DNA of 64,000 nucleotides from Alkalibacterium sp. AK22. GTDB taxonomy: Bacteria; Bacillota; Bacilli; Lactobacillales; Carnobacteriaceae_A. The translations under genes were made by a program, and so were the position numbers. The stretch lies in NCBI RefSeq assembly GCF_000585255.1, contig NZ_JANL01000008.1, forward strand, positions 109,216-173,215. Direction: 5' to 3'. The notes below the pieces were generated by a model, which worked only from the letters and a program-made list of their open reading frames with translations, had not been told where the DNA came from and ran no database searches. Shown here piece after piece: positions 54,545 through 63,985 of this stretch; position 1 is the first letter of the stretch; every line of letters begins with the position of its first letter.

Positions 54545-55462
54545 CTATTTTTTTAGAACTGACTCAATAATGGCCATTCTTGCAAATACACCATTCTCCA
54601 TTTGTCTGATGATTCTGGACCGGCTGCATTCAACCAGCTCATCAGCAATTTCAACACCCCGGTTGACCGGAGCCGGATGCATCACAATCGCTTGCTTTTT
54701 CATCTGCTTTTCACGCTGTGGAGTGAGGCCGTATGTCTGGAGATACGTTTTTGCATCTGTCTGGGAAATGTCCGGCAAATGCCGTTCCTTTTGAACTCTT
54801 AAAAACATCATGACATCTGCTCTCGGAATCAGCTCATCGATGGATAGATAGCTTCCAAATGTGTCGCAGTCGTCCGCCATCCACTTTTTCGGTCCAGTAA
54901 AGAAAACCTTGGCGCCAAGCGTATTTAAAATCTGCATGTTGCTGCGTGCTACTCTTGAATGTTTGATATCACCTGATATAGCAATCTCAAGATCTCTGAA
55001 TGTTCCGAATTCTTCATAGATTGTCATCAAATCAAGGAGAGACTGGCTGGGGTGTTGGCCGGCACCGTCTCCTCCGTTGATGATAGAGCAGTGTATCGAA
55101 GGACTGCTAATCAGCTTTTCATAATAAGCTTCTTCACTGTGCCGGATCACGACCACATCGATTCCGATAGCCTGAAGTGTCAGAACGGTATCATAGAGAC
55201 TTTCTCCCTTTTTCACACTAGAAGTCGATGGTTGAAAGTCAATCACCTGCATCCCCAGCTTTCTCTGAGCCATTTCAAAACTTTTATGCGTTCGAGTGCT
55301 ATCTTCAAAAAAACAGTTCACAGCGTATCGGTCAGAAAAGGGCTCTCTCTCCGACTGGTTCTTGTAGCGCAACGCTGTTTCAATCAGCTGCATGATTTCC
55401 CCTTCACTAAAATTACTTAATGATACAAAGTGGCGGTCTGTTTTGTTTTTCAACATCTTCAT
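54545..55462 (-). CDS. pyrB: Aspartate carbamoyltransferase catalytic subunit
   Basis: Condenses carbamoyl phosphate with aspartate. The carbamoyl-phosphate site FFEDSTRTHKSFEMAQRKLG, the DGAGQHPSQSLLDLMT loop and MHPAPVNRGVEI are intact; 305 residues is standard for the regulatory-subunit-free form. No pyrI is present. ATG 55462 (followed by a second ATG two codons later) has AGGAGG six bases upstream. It lies downstream of the second PyrR-controlled attenuator, without the uracil permease gene pyrP that precedes it in Bacillus. Confidence 0.97.
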   Translation of the reverse strand: MKMLKNKTDRHFVSLSNFSEGEIMQLIETALRYKNQSEREPFSDRYAVNCFFEDSTRTHKSFEMAQRKLGMQVIDFQPSTSSVKKGESLYDTVLTLQAIGIDVVVIRHSEEAYYEKLISSPSIHCSIINGGDGAGQHPSQSLLDLMTIYEEFGTFRDLEIAISGDIKHSRVARSNMQILNTLGAKVFFTGPKKWMADDCDTFGSYLSIDELIPRADVMMFLRVQKERHLPDISQTDAKTYLQTYGLTPQREKQMKKQAIVMHPAPVNRGVEIADELVECSRSRIIRQMENGVFARMAIIESVLKK

Positions 55463-55511
55463 TTAAGCCCTCCTGGTTTATCGAATCATTCCTGAAAGAT
55501 CAACAGTATAG

Positions 55512-55541
55512 AAAAACCCGGCGCCTAGTATGGGCGTCGGG
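55512..55541 (-). terminator. Attenuator terminator between pyrR and pyrB
   Basis: On the minus strand CCCGACGCC (55533-55541) pairs with GGCGCCGGG (55517-55525), one A-C mismatch, followed by five T residues. It is downstream of a PyrR-binding stem and is the part that stops transcription when pyrimidines are plentiful. Confidence 0.85.
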
Positions 55542-55653
55542 TCTTTGGGAAATTAGCGGATACCAGTAAAAACTGCCGGCTCAGAAAGAAATCTACCTAT
55601 AACGGCAGCTGATTCTTCTGTTCCCTGACATAATCTGTATTCCTTTTCCTGTG

Positions 55654-55676
55654 ACCTTCTGCGCCTCTCGGGACTT
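55654..55676 (-). promoter_or_regulatory. PyrR-binding loop of the pyrB attenuator
   Basis: The minus strand reads AGTCCCGAGAGGCGCAGAAGG, matching the conserved PyrR anti-antiterminator core (TCC...GAGAGG...AAGG). PyrR bound to UMP stabilises this fold and so favours the terminator downstream. Confidence 0.85.
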
Positions 55677-55706
55677 CAGTTAAAGTTCACTTACTTGCAT
55701 TCATTA

Positions 55707-56243
55707 CTATTTGACTATGTTTACACATTCTTTGCCATCGGTTTCACTCAGGCAGACCTGGATTCGCTCTTCCTGTGAAGTGGGAAGATTCTTTCCAACG
55801 ACATCTGCACGAATGGGCAACTCCCGATTTCCCCGGTCAATGAGGACAGCCAGAATTATTTTTTCGGGACGTCCCTGATCCGTCAGCGCATCTAGTGCCG
55901 CCCGAATCGTACGGCCTGTGTAGAGAACATCGTCCACAATCACGACCCTTTTTTGATCAACCGTATTGATCTTTGCTGCTTCAGCCGGCTCCAGTGTAAA
56001 TTCTCCATCACTATCGTCTCTGTAAGGGCGGGTATCGAGATCTACCACCTCAACGCTGACTCCCTCCAGCTCAGTGATTCGACGGGCGATTCGGCGGGCA
56101 AGGACTGCCCCCCTGGTCTGGATCCCGGCAAGGACCAGTTTTTCTATCCCCTTATTGCGCTCAATGATTTCATAAGTCATCCGTGTCAGCGTCCGGCGGA
56201 TTGCATCCTCGTTGACTACCTCTATTGACTGCTTGTTTTGCAT
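55707..56243 (-). CDS. pyrR: Pyrimidine operon attenuator protein / uracil phosphoribosyltransferase PyrR
   Basis: RNA-binding regulator that senses UMP/UTP against PRPP and promotes termination in pyr leaders; it also has weak uracil phosphoribosyltransferase activity. The PRPP motif [13 protein letters not shown] is clear, with [20 protein letters not shown] start ([17 protein letters not shown]) and the family C-terminus. 178 residues. ATG 56243 has GAGGAGAG upstream; a form 14 codons longer lacks that. Two PyrR-type leader elements, before pyrR and before pyrB, are its likely targets. Confidence 0.96.
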   Translation of the reverse strand: MQNKQSIEVVNEDAIRRTLTRMTYEIIERNKGIEKLVLAGIQTRGAVLARRIARRITELEGVSVEVVDLDTRPYRDDSDGEFTLEPAEAAKINTVDQKRVVIVDDVLYTGRTIRAALDALTDQGRPEKIILAVLIDRGNRELPIRADVVGKNLPTSQEERIQVCLSETDGKECVNIVK

Positions 56244-56346
56244 GAACTCTCTCCTCACCGTGAAATGGTTACTGACTGTCAGCATAGCTAGCAGTCAGTT
56301 CAATCAAACAAAAGTATCCAAAGAACGGCATTGTTCCCGTTGCATG

Positions 56347-56384
56347 AAAAAAGCACTCTTATCCTTAAAAGAATAAGAGTGCTT
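56347..56384 (-). terminator. Attenuator terminator upstream of pyrR
   Basis: A perfect 12-base stem (56351-56362 with 56373-56384) with a ten-base loop, followed on the minus strand by a T run. It lies about 100 bases before the pyrR ATG and downstream of the first PyrR-binding loop. Confidence 0.88.
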
Positions 56385-56494
56385 CCGCTTCAACCAGGTC
56401 AAATAGGATACAAACAGGCCTGCTGGTCATAACCATCGGTACTGTTCATATGTTACCGGTCTGTTACTCTCTGGTAAGTTCCGGTAAACTGCTG

Positions 56495-56517
56495 CTCCTT
56501 CTTAGCCTCTCTGGACT
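56495..56517 (-). promoter_or_regulatory. PyrR-binding loop of the pyrR leader
   Basis: The minus strand reads AGTCCAGAGAGGCTAAGAAGG, an excellent match to the PyrR anti-antiterminator core. It starts about 30 bases after the predicted transcription start, the normal position. Confidence 0.9.
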
Positions 56518-56550
56518 ATCTTTTAAAGGACTTTTATTTAATTTAAATTA

Positions 56551-56579
56551 ACTCTAAAGCTTTATGTCTTAAATGTCAA
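56551..56579 (-). promoter_or_regulatory. Promoter of the pyrimidine operon
   Basis: Minus strand perfect TTGACA (56574-56579), 17 bases, TAGAGT (56551-56556). It lies in the gap after uvrB and ahead of the first PyrR element, giving a leader of about 300 bases before pyrR. Confidence 0.75.
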
Positions 56580-56595
56580 CCTGTTCCTTGAATGT

Positions 56596-58581
56596 TTATG
56601 CATACTTAGTTTTTAGTTCCATAACAACGTCTCTCAGCTCGGCCGCCTTTTCAAAGTCGAGCTCCTTGGCTGCCTCTTTCATTTCCAGTTCCATTGTTTC
56701 GATCAGCTGACGTCTTTCTTCACGTGACAACTGTTTGACCATCTCTTCTGACAAATCTTTTTCTTCATCGTCAACAACGGTGGAGATTCGGATAAGATCT
56801 TTGACTTCTTTTTTAATTGTTCTCGGCGTGATTCCATGCTCTGTATTGTATTCTTCCTGAATCTGCCGGCGTCTTTCTGTTTCTTCCATAGCCTGTTTCA
56901 TTGAATCCGTAATCCGGTCAGCATACATGATGACCCGTCCATTTTCATTACGGGCAGCCCGACCAATGGTCTGAATCAGCGAACGCGTACTTCTGAGGAA
57001 ACCTTCCTTGTCTGCATCCAAAATAGCGACCATTGACACTTCGGGAACGTCCAGACCTTCACGTAAGAGGTTGATTCCAATCAGCACATCAAATTTCCCT
57101 ATACGTAAGTCCCTTATAATCTGAGTCCGTTCGAGGGTCTTGACGTCGGAGTGCAAGTATTCAACTTTTATCCCGACTTCCTTCAAGTAGTCAGTCAGAT
57201 CCTCAGCCATTTTTTTGGTGAGCGTCGTAATAAAGACTCTTTCCTCTTTTTCGATTCGGTCATTAATTTCATCAATGAGATCATCAATCTGACCTTTTAT
57301 CGGGCGTACTTCAATGATTGGATCGAGTAAGCCGGTCGGTCGGATAATTTGCTCAACAATTTGACTTGAACGGTCCATCTCATAATCAGCAGGTGTAGCC
57401 GAAATATAGTTAATCTGAGGTACACGAGCTTCAAATTCTTCAAGCCGCAGTGGACGGTTATCTAGGGCACTGGGCAACCGGAAACCGTGATCAATCAGCT
57501 GCTGCTTTCTAGCCCGGTCCCCATTGTACATACCTCTAATCTGGGGCATGGTGATATGCGATTCGTCGATGATGAAGAGCGAGTCTTTTGGAAAAAAGTC
57601 TAACAATGTGTATGGTGCTTCGCCCGGTTGTCTGCCATCCATATGTCTGGAGTAGTTTTCTATACCGGAACAATAGCCCATTTCCATCAGCATTTCAATA
57701 TCGTAATTTGTTCGCTGTTCCAGTCTTTGCGCTTCAAGTAACTTATTGTCTCGATTCAGTTCTTCCAGCCTGTTTTTAAGTTCTACCTGAATCGATTCGA
57801 TTGCCGAGCGGGTCTGCTCGTCATTGGATACAAAGTGAGTCGCTGGAAAGACAGCGACGTGTGACAAGTCAGCTTTCACTTCTCCTGTCAGTACATCTAC
57901 TTCTCTTATCCGGTCTATTTCGTCACCAAACATTTCAATTCGGACTGCTTCACTTTCTTTCGAAGCCAGAAAAATTTCCACGATATCTCCCCGGACCCGA
58001 AAACGGCCACGCTGAAAGTCAATATCGTTTCGTTCAAACTGCATCTCGACCAGCCTTCTAAGCAGAGCATCCCGGCTGATTTCCATGCCTGAACGCAGTG
58101 ATAGAACATGCTCTTCGTAATCTTTCGGATTGACCAGTCCATAAATGCAGGAAACCGAGGCAACCACAATGACATCTCGACGTTCCAGTAATGCACTAGT
58201 AGCTGAGTGCCTCAGCTTGTCTATTTCATCATTGATACTGGCATCTTTTTCGATAAACGTATCGGTGGATGGAACGTAAGCTTCCGGCTGATAGTAATCA
58301 TAGTAGCTGACAAAATATTCAACGGCATTGTCAGGGAAAAACTCCTTCAATTCAGTGTACAGTTGTCCAGCCAGTGTTTTATTGTGTGCCATAACCAGTG
58401 TCGGCTTATTTACCTGCTGAATGACATTGGACATCGTGAAGGTTTTACCCGTGCCCGTAGCTCCCAGCAGCACCTGTTCTTTCTGACCGCTGTTGATTCC
58501 TTTAACCAGCTTCTTGATTGCCTCCGGTTGGTCTCCGCTCGGCTGATAGAGTGATTTGAGTGTAAATGATTGCTCGGCCAT
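56596..58581 (-). CDS. uvrB: Excinuclease ABC subunit B
   Basis: DNA-damage recognition subunit that hands the lesion from UvrA to UvrC. Walker A GATGTGKT (residues 40-47), the damage-probing beta hairpin [12 protein letters not shown], helicase motifs with QTIGRAARN, and a C-terminal UVR motif ([18 protein letters not shown]) for UvrC binding are all present; 661 residues is full length. uvrA usually follows, but here the pyr operon does. No LexA box was seen just upstream, unlike in Bacillus. Confidence 0.97.
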   Translation of the reverse strand: MAEQSFTLKSLYQPSGDQPEAIKKLVKGINSGQKEQVLLGATGTGKTFTMSNVIQQVNKPTLVMAHNKTLAGQLYTELKEFFPDNAVEYFVSYYDYYQPEAYVPSTDTFIEKDASINDEIDKLRHSATSALLERRDVIVVASVSCIYGLVNPKDYEEHVLSLRSGMEISRDALLRRLVEMQFERNDIDFQRGRFRVRGDIVEIFLASKESEAVRIEMFGDEIDRIREVDVLTGEVKADLSHVAVFPATHFVSNDEQTRSAIESIQVELKNRLEELNRDNKLLEAQRLEQRTNYDIEMLMEMGYCSGIENYSRHMDGRQPGEAPYTLLDFFPKDSLFIIDESHITMPQIRGMYNGDRARKQQLIDHGFRLPSALDNRPLRLEEFEARVPQINYISATPADYEMDRSSQIVEQIIRPTGLLDPIIEVRPIKGQIDDLIDEINDRIEKEERVFITTLTKKMAEDLTDYLKEVGIKVEYLHSDVKTLERTQIIRDLRIGKFDVLIGINLLREGLDVPEVSMVAILDADKEGFLRSTRSLIQTIGRAARNENGRVIMYADRITDSMKQAMEETERRRQIQEEYNTEHGITPRTIKKEVKDLIRISTVVDDEEKDLSEEMVKQLSREERRQLIETMELEMKEAAKELDFEKAAELRDVVMELKTKYA

Positions 58582-58612
58582 GCATATGCCCCTTTCTTGA
58601 CGTTTCCTGTCT

Positions 58613-58639
58613 ATTTTATCATAAAAAAAGTATTCTCAA
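58613..58639 (-). promoter_or_regulatory. Possible promoter of uvrB
   Basis: Minus strand TTGAGA (58634-58639), 15 bases, TAAAAT (58613-58618) with TGA before it, an extended minus-10. The spacing is short and it overlaps the rpsT terminator. Confidence 0.35.
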
Positions 58640-58666
58640 GGACTCCAAGTCCTGTGAGAATACTTT
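58623..58666 (-). terminator. Terminator of rpsT
   Basis: On the minus strand an 18-base stem with a single bulge (58627-58644 with 58648-58666) and a three-base loop, ending in seven T residues. It begins just after the rpsT stop. Confidence 0.9.
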
Positions 58667-58673
58667 TTAGTCA

Positions 58674-58925
58674 TTATGCTAACTTTTTGCTTAGACGAGA
58701 TTTGTCTCTAGCAGCTTTGTTCGGGTGAATCAGACCTTTGCCTGCAGCCTTATCGATAGCTCTAACTGCCTGAACATACAGGTCCTGTGCATTGCCTTCA
58801 TTTTTTTCTACAGCTAAAAGAAATTTCTTTTTAGCTGAACGCATAGATGTTCTCTGGCTCATGTTGTTCGCTCTTTTTTTAACGTCTTGTCTTTGTCTCT
58901 TGATCGTCTGGATCATGTTTGGCAT
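58674..58925 (-). CDS. rpsT: 30S ribosomal protein S20
   Basis: Very basic, all-helical 83-residue protein that binds the foot of 16S rRNA. It has [30 protein letters not shown] and the conserved C-terminal [20 protein letters not shown]. The ATG at 58925 has GGAGTG upstream. It lies downstream of holA; in many Firmicutes rpsT is next to holA but in the opposite direction, whereas here both are on the same strand. Confidence 0.96.
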   Translation of the reverse strand: MPNMIQTIKRQRQDVKKRANNMSQRTSMRSAKKKFLLAVEKNEGNAQDLYVQAVRAIDKAAGKGLIHPNKAARDKSRLSKKLA

Positions 58926-58968
58926 GGGTAAAACACTCCTTATTTTTTATCTGTAATGTATGGGTCCA

Positions 58969-58996
58969 AGTCTATTGCACGCTTACTTGTACACAA
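58969..58996 (-). promoter_or_regulatory. Possible promoter of rpsT
   Basis: Minus strand TTGTGT (58991-58996), 16 bases, TAGACT (58969-58974), pointing to rpsT. A GTTGA/TCAAC inverted repeat lies just upstream. Confidence 0.4.
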
Positions 58997-59099
58997 TATT
59001 TATCGACCATATAAGTTGATTTATTCAACATTCCCCATTTTACAACACACAGGCGTTTATTTCAATGAAAACTTTTCTTTAATCCATTCAGGGTCCCCA

Positions 59100-60152
59100 T
59101 TAGAGGTGCCTGTTTGTTGGTGTGGGATTTAAGCCTGCAAACTGCATGATAAACAGCTCAACAGCCATTTCCGGATTGGAGCGCCCCGTTTTCACTTCAT
59201 AATCAGCCGTTATCAGCATATGATGGGCCTCGGACAAAATACTTTGCGCAAATTTCTGTTCTTTCTGAAGGGCCAGCTTTACCCTGTAAGGGTGCACCTT
59301 AAGGATAGCGGCAATATCCGACTGCTGATATCCTTTGCTCTTAAGAATTTTGACCTGAAGAAGCAAGCGGAACTGGCTTATCATAAGGGCTAATATTTTG
59401 ATTGGATCTTCCTTTTGCGTCAGCAAGTCCTGATATAGTTCGATTGATGCTCTTACCTGCCGATTCAATACTCGGTCATTCAACTCAAAAATATTTTGCT
59501 CGAGAGATTTGGATACGAGGCGGTCTACCGCGTCCACTGTGATGTCAGCCTGATTTCCGTGATACAGTGCAAGCTTCTCGGCTTCGCCTGCTGCTCTGGT
59601 CAAATTCCAGTCTGTCAGCTGCAACAGATGCTGTAGAGTTTCTCTCTCTATTCGTAAATCTCGGCTCTGAAAAAATTCTGTCAGGAATGCTTCCACTTCT
59701 CCCTGCTTAGATGCTTCAGCTTCAATGACCTCTGCTTGCTTAAGCAGATGCTTGGTTATTTTTTTTCTCTTGTCAAGTTTGTCATAAGGAGCTACAAAGA
59801 CGATCACAGTAAAATCTGACGGGTCAGACAAATAATCTTCCAGCTGCTCAAGATTATGTGAAAGGCTCCCTGTGATTTTCTTTCCTGTCAAAATATAGCT
59901 GTCATGAACGATGATCAGTTTTTTTTCACCAAAAAAGGGCAGGCTTTTTGCTTCATGAACAATATCTTCTATCGATGCCTCTTTCAGATTAAAATGGTAG
60001 GTGTTAAGAGCGTCTTCCTTGTCTGCTTTCATTCGCTGCTCAAACGCCTGAATCGTCTGCGTAATCAGCAGGTCTTCTGTGCCCCAAACTAAATAACAGG
60101 TTTTAAGCTCTTGACTGGTGATAGACTTGATTTGTGCTGCTGCTTTTTTCAT
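59100..60152 (-). CDS. holA: DNA polymerase III delta subunit
   Basis: Opens the sliding clamp during loading. It is a clamp-loader protein with an N-terminal AAA-like region (CYLVWGTEDLLITQTIQAF, then LPFFGEKKLIIVHDSYIL) lacking a Walker A lysine, as usual for delta, and a helical C-terminal domain (KILALMISQFRLLLQVKIL). 350 residues. It lies after comEC, the conserved comE-holA arrangement. Confidence 0.93.
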   Translation of the reverse strand: MKKAAAQIKSITSQELKTCYLVWGTEDLLITQTIQAFEQRMKADKEDALNTYHFNLKEASIEDIVHEAKSLPFFGEKKLIIVHDSYILTGKKITGSLSHNLEQLEDYLSDPSDFTVIVFVAPYDKLDKRKKITKHLLKQAEVIEAEASKQGEVEAFLTEFFQSRDLRIERETLQHLLQLTDWNLTRAAGEAEKLALYHGNQADITVDAVDRLVSKSLEQNIFELNDRVLNRQVRASIELYQDLLTQKEDPIKILALMISQFRLLLQVKILKSKGYQQSDIAAILKVHPYRVKLALQKEQKFAQSILSEAHHMLITADYEVKTGRSNPEMAVELFIMQFAGLNPTPTNRHL

Positions 60153-60166
60153 TTAGATATCTCCTA

Positions 60167-62485
60167 TTATTGAATAATCGTTTGAAATGGTTCTCTTTGC
60201 CTGATCCACCAGTCGAAAAGCGGGTGATCAGCATAAGTATATATCACACCACCTTGGTTGTCTGTACGGTAAATTACACTGCCGTAATGATTCAGCCGTT
60301 CCAGTACCTCTTGCTGGGGGTGTGCATAGCGGTTGTTTGCTCCCACTGAGATCAGCGAATAAGTGGGCTGCACTTGTCTGATAAAGCTGTCCTTACTGGA
60401 AGTGTGAGAGCCATGGTGGGCAACTTTAAGAACATCCGCCCTCAAGTCTGGATAGAGACGCATTAAGGCATCTTCCCTGTCCGACTCAATATCGCCTGTA
60501 AACAGCCAACGATTCCTGCCGAAGCTACCCGCTAAAACCAGAGACCGATCATTGCTACCAGCACTTGCTGGCAAATCATCTGTCAGAACCTTCATTCCCG
60601 CTGGTGCTGGTACAAGGCCATTGCCTGCCTCGTCGGTACTTTCAATCTTGATGGACTGATCTTTGAGTCCAGTCAGCATCTTGATAAAATCCGGATGTTT
60701 CAAAGTGTAATGATTAGTTAGAACCTTTTTTACTTTGATTCCTTCAGTCAGCTCTTTAAGAGCACCATAATGGTCCCAATGGGGATGCGTAATAATCACA
60801 TGATCAAGCTCCGGTACTCCCATACTTTTTATGACAGGAACCAGAACGTTTCCTCCCAGTGTAAAGGGGTCAGCTCTTTCTTGCCAGTCTTCTTCTGTCT
60901 GCCAAATCATAATGCCTCCAGTATCGATCAGGTGATTCCCCCTATTAAACGGCTCTTTGATCAGAACAGCATCTCCTTGGCCTACATCAATCATGACTAT
61001 CCTTCCTAGAGGGGAATAGCGATTGACTTGAAGCAGGATCCAGAATCCAGCTAAGAAAACTAAGAGCAGCCGTCCGTATCCTTTTTTTTCAAGATAAACA
61101 AGCCCAGAAATCATCAGACTTATCCACAACAGTGTCACGACAGGAAGCAGCCTTCCACTCACGTACATCAGCGATACAGAAGAGTCAATGAAAAGCGTCA
61201 ATCTCTCCATCAATATCAGCAGCTCGGCAAACAGATGCTCGGCAGTCATAAACACATTGCTATAAAACAGCAACGGTGAGATAAAGAAAAAGAACAGCAA
61301 ACCCGGCATAATGATAAATGACAATATAGGGATATAGAGACTGTTGAGCAGCAGCACCCCCCAGGAAAACTCATAAAAATGATAGCTCAACACAGGAATA
61401 CTGGCTATGAACAGCAGGATATTCAATGTTATAAACCGGACAAGATGAGTAGCCTGCTGGTAAAAAGTTTGAGCTGAAATCAGCAGAATTAACAAACTCA
61501 ATGAGAAGCTAAGCTGAAAGCCTACAAAATAAAAAGCTGAAGAATTCAGCAGCAAGGTTAGCATTAAAGCAGCGCTCCAGCAATCTCCTGCTGTCAGTTC
61601 CCATTTACATACATCTGACAGGTATTTTGTCCACGCTTGTGTCACAGCTCTCATCACACTGACCCCCATGCCGGCAGCAGCTAGAATGACTGGCAGCAAA
61701 AGCAAGAGAACCAATCCACTCGACTCTACTGTTATACGTAATTTTTTCATCCCAAGCTCAGCAACAGCCAGAAACAAGGAGATATGCAGGCCAGATATAC
61801 TAAGTAAATGAAGCAGACCAAGCTGGCGAAAAGAAGCGGTCACGTCTTTTGACAACTCTCTTCTGTCAGCAAAAAGCAGCGCTTTTACATACCGGGCAGT
61901 CACTGGCTTAAAAGCTTGATCACAATAAGATAAAAGTTGCTGCCTTTTACTGTCTAACCGGTATAACAAGCTTTGGGGCAGACTGGTATCTTTCAGAAAA
62001 TTGAGCTGATCAGCTCTGAGAATCCAAACTATATTTTTCCTAGACAGATAAGCCGGGTAATCAAACTGATTAATGTTTCTTGGGCCTTCAGGAAAAGTCA
62101 GCTGACCTTTTGCTATCAGATGAAGCGGCGGGGTCAGGCTGGCTGCCTTCTCTGCTTCAGTATCAAACCGGTAGCTTACAGCCAACTGAACATATTCTTC
62201 CTCTTCCCAGAGACGCCCGTGAAATTTCAGCTGATTGCCGTCAACTGTCCAGCTGGTCTGCTTTACTTCAATCAGATGGTATGTTGTATCCGTGTTTTTA
62301 TAGTCACTCGTGCTAGCCGCATCAACTGTGAATAAAAGCAGCAGCAAAACGACTACAGCAGCTGCCAGACTGTAGGCTCCAGTTAGAACCAGACGGAGCA
62401 GGCCAATGCCAACGATAATTAGATATACCACTTGCCCTGTATGGATGAAAAGGCAATAGAAGAACATCAGCAAGGCGGGAAACAT
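60167..62485 (-). CDS. comEC: DNA internalisation protein ComEC/Rec2
   Basis: Channel through which one DNA strand enters the cell in natural transformation. An N-terminal soluble OB-like domain between membrane helices, a Competence domain of many helices (about residues 210-500, with LHLLSISGLHISLFLAV), and a C-terminal metallo-beta-lactamase domain (VIDVGQGDAVLI-like MIDVGQGDAVLI, HPHWDHYGAL, VLKVAHHGS) are all present. 772 residues from ATG 62485, chosen for the AAAGG seven bases upstream; a TTG six codons earlier is possible. It appears intact, so competence may be functional if comGA-type genes exist elsewhere. Confidence 0.95.
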   Translation of the reverse strand: MFPALLMFFYCLFIHTGQVVYLIIVGIGLLRLVLTGAYSLAAAVVVLLLLLFTVDAASTSDYKNTDTTYHLIEVKQTSWTVDGNQLKFHGRLWEEEEYVQLAVSYRFDTEAEKAASLTPPLHLIAKGQLTFPEGPRNINQFDYPAYLSRKNIVWILRADQLNFLKDTSLPQSLLYRLDSKRQQLLSYCDQAFKPVTARYVKALLFADRRELSKDVTASFRQLGLLHLLSISGLHISLFLAVAELGMKKLRITVESSGLVLLLLLPVILAAAGMGVSVMRAVTQAWTKYLSDVCKWELTAGDCWSAALMLTLLLNSSAFYFVGFQLSFSLSLLILLISAQTFYQQATHLVRFITLNILLFIASIPVLSYHFYEFSWGVLLLNSLYIPILSFIIMPGLLFFFFISPLLFYSNVFMTAEHLFAELLILMERLTLFIDSSVSLMYVSGRLLPVVTLLWISLMISGLVYLEKKGYGRLLLVFLAGFWILLQVNRYSPLGRIVMIDVGQGDAVLIKEPFNRGNHLIDTGGIMIWQTEEDWQERADPFTLGGNVLVPVIKSMGVPELDHVIITHPHWDHYGALKELTEGIKVKKVLTNHYTLKHPDFIKMLTGLKDQSIKIESTDEAGNGLVPAPAGMKVLTDDLPASAGSNDRSLVLAGSFGRNRWLFTGDIESDREDALMRLYPDLRADVLKVAHHGSHTSSKDSFIRQVQPTYSLISVGANNRYAHPQQEVLERLNHYGSVIYRTDNQGGVIYTYADHPLFDWWIRQREPFQTIIQ

Positions 62486-62513
62486 CAGTTGGCCTTTCAA
62501 CAATCAGCTGGCA

Positions 62514-62990
62514 TTAGAGTGGCTGATCGTAGAGCACTTCGATACTTTTGAAAAACTCAGTAGGAACAGTGATTTTTTCCGTCTGAACACCGGCACGATC
62601 CAGCAGTTCTACGGCATAATTATGATTGCGGTAATCATTGAGATAGTAGATTTTATTTATACCACTTTGAATGAGTTGTTTTGTGCACTGGAGGCAAGGG
62701 AAATGGGTTACATATACATCGGCCCCTTCAGTATTGACACCAAATTTAGCACACTGAAGCAGGGCGTTCGCTTCTGCATGAACCGTTCGAACACAGTGTC
62801 CGTCCACTAGATAGCAGCCTTCATCTATGCAGTGGACATCTCCACTCACAGAGCCATTATATCCTCCGGAAATGACTCGCTTGTCACGAACGATTGTTGC
62901 CCCGACAGCCAGACGCGAGCAAGTGCTCCGCATGGACAGTAGCATACTCTGTGACATGAAATACTGGTTCCACGGTATTCTTTCATTCAT
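62514..62990 (-). CDS. comEB: ComE operon protein 2, dCMP deaminase family
   Basis: Zinc deaminase of the CDA fold: HAEANA (His and Glu) and PCLQC (two Cys) form the zinc site. The central region GGYNGSVSGDVHC is typical of dCMP deaminases. It probably converts dCMP to dUMP; in Bacillus ComEB is not needed for transformation itself. Start ATG 62990 lies eight bases after GGAG; a GTG three codons upstream is the alternative. 158 residues. Confidence 0.93.
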   Translation of the reverse strand: MNERIPWNQYFMSQSMLLSMRSTCSRLAVGATIVRDKRVISGGYNGSVSGDVHCIDEGCYLVDGHCVRTVHAEANALLQCAKFGVNTEGADVYVTHFPCLQCTKQLIQSGINKIYYLNDYRNHNYAVELLDRAGVQTEKITVPTEFFKSIEVLYDQPL

Positions 62991-63077
62991 TCTATTCACT
63001 CCAATCGCAGTCTTCTACACGTGATGCTTATTTCCTTAGTATACAAGAGCCTGAATGCCGAATCAATATCGTGCTTC

Positions 63078-63716
63078 TCAATAAACCGTTATCTGTTCCT
63101 GAATGTTTTCAAAAGTTTTGTCCCCAATCCCTGACACTTGCTTGATTTCCTCAGTTGTCATAAACTGTCCATTTTCCTCCCGGTAAGCGATGATTGCCTG
63201 AGCTTTTGCCGGTCCGATTCCGCTGAGCTGAGTCAGTTCATCCATCGTAGCTGAATTCAGATCAATTAAGGCAACGGCGCTTGACCCGCTTTCTTCGAGA
63301 GTATAGATCAGCAGTTCTTCACCTTCAAAAGGTATATAAATAAGCATTTCGTCACGAAGCGTTTCAGCAAAGTTGACTGTGACACTGTCTGCTTCTTCGA
63401 GCAGGCCACCTGCTTTCTGAAGTACATCGATAACCCGCTGACCCTGTTGCATCTGATATACTCCTGGAAAACTGACGGCTCCTTTGATGTCTACAAATAC
63501 AGTTTCTTCAAAAGGACGCCCTTCTGATGCAACCCCGCTTCCACCTGTCACACTTTCTTCTTCAGCAGTTTCTTCAAGCAGTTGTTCTAGCGTCCACTCT
63601 TTTTCAATCTCGACAGAGACATTTTCCTTTGCCCTGACAAACACTACGACCAGCAGCATAATCAAAGCAGACAGGAATACAGCTGCAATCGCTTTGTTAG
63701 TTTTTATCCACTTCAA
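63078..63716 (-). CDS. comEA: Competence DNA receptor ComEA
   Basis: Membrane-anchored receptor for incoming DNA. One N-terminal membrane helix (about residues 9-27), an acidic linker, an SLBB domain (VDIKGAVSFPGVYQMQQGQRV), and two helix-hairpin-helix motifs (LNSATMDELTQLSGIGPAKAQAI and EIKQVSGIGDKTFENI) that bind DNA. 212 residues. The start is TTG 63716, directly after AAAGGAG and six bases. It is first in comEA-comEB-comEC-holA. I saw no ComX cin-box or ComK box upstream; TTGATT-18-GATATT is a possible ordinary promoter. Confidence 0.94.
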   Translation of the reverse strand: MKWIKTNKAIAAVFLSALIMLLVVVFVRAKENVSVEIEKEWTLEQLLEETAEEESVTGGSGVASEGRPFEETVFVDIKGAVSFPGVYQMQQGQRVIDVLQKAGGLLEEADSVTVNFAETLRDEMLIYIPFEGEELLIYTLEESGSSAVALIDLNSATMDELTQLSGIGPAKAQAIIAYREENGQFMTTEEIKQVSGIGDKTFENIQEQITVY

Positions 63717-63875
63717 TAGATACTCCTTTCCCTCCTCCCTGTATATAAATATTATCCAAAAAAATAAAAACTCATCAGATCAGCAAAAAAATATCCGTGA
63801 AGCTGGGAAAAGGAATCAACTTGGCGTCAGTAAAGAAATATATCAGGTACGCTTTATGTGCTCTACTTCAATATT

Positions 63876-63906
63876 AAAAAAGAGAGGCGGATCATCTCCA
63901 CCTCTC
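63876..63906 (-). terminator. Minus-strand terminator near the right edge
   Basis: On the minus strand a ten-base stem (63897-63906 with 63882-63891, one G-U) is followed by six T residues (63876-63881). The gene it serves would lie to the right; only an insertion-sequence-like end is visible there. Confidence 0.75.
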
Positions 63907-63917
63907 CTAACTATTTC

Positions 63918-63940
63918 GGTTCTTTGTCAAATCGTGTTGG
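63918..63940 (+). mobile_element. Probable terminal inverted repeat of an ISL3-family insertion sequence (edge of element)
   Basis: The sequence GGTTCTTTGTCAAATCGTG followed by TTGG resembles the ends of ISL3-family elements of lactic acid bacteria, which begin GG(C/T)TCTTTGTCAA. Such elements make 8-base target duplications; the candidate here is ACTATTTC (63910-63917). The transposase and the other end would be beyond the window. This rests on memory of the family's ends, not on a search. Confidence 0.45.
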
Positions 63941-63955
63941 TCAATAGAATCTAAG

Positions 63956-63985
63956 GAAGAGAACTTAGCGGTTCTCTTCTTTTTT
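63956..63985 (+). terminator. Plus-strand hairpin terminator just inside the insertion-sequence end
   Basis: GAAGAGAAC (63956-63964) pairs perfectly with GTTCTCTTC (63971-63979) around a six-base loop, followed by six T residues. No plus-strand gene precedes it. It may shield a transposase gene from outside transcription. Confidence 0.6.

Noticed and set aside
58582..58673. LexA box expected upstream of uvrB
   Set aside because: I read the gap on both strands and found no GAAC-N4-GTTC-like palindrome, so SOS control of uvrB is not supported by local sequence.
63484..63954. 156-codon plus-strand reading frame over comEA and its upstream region
   Set aside because: It is antisense to comEA for half its length, low in complexity (Ser/Thr rich) and crosses a terminator hairpin; no function can be supported.
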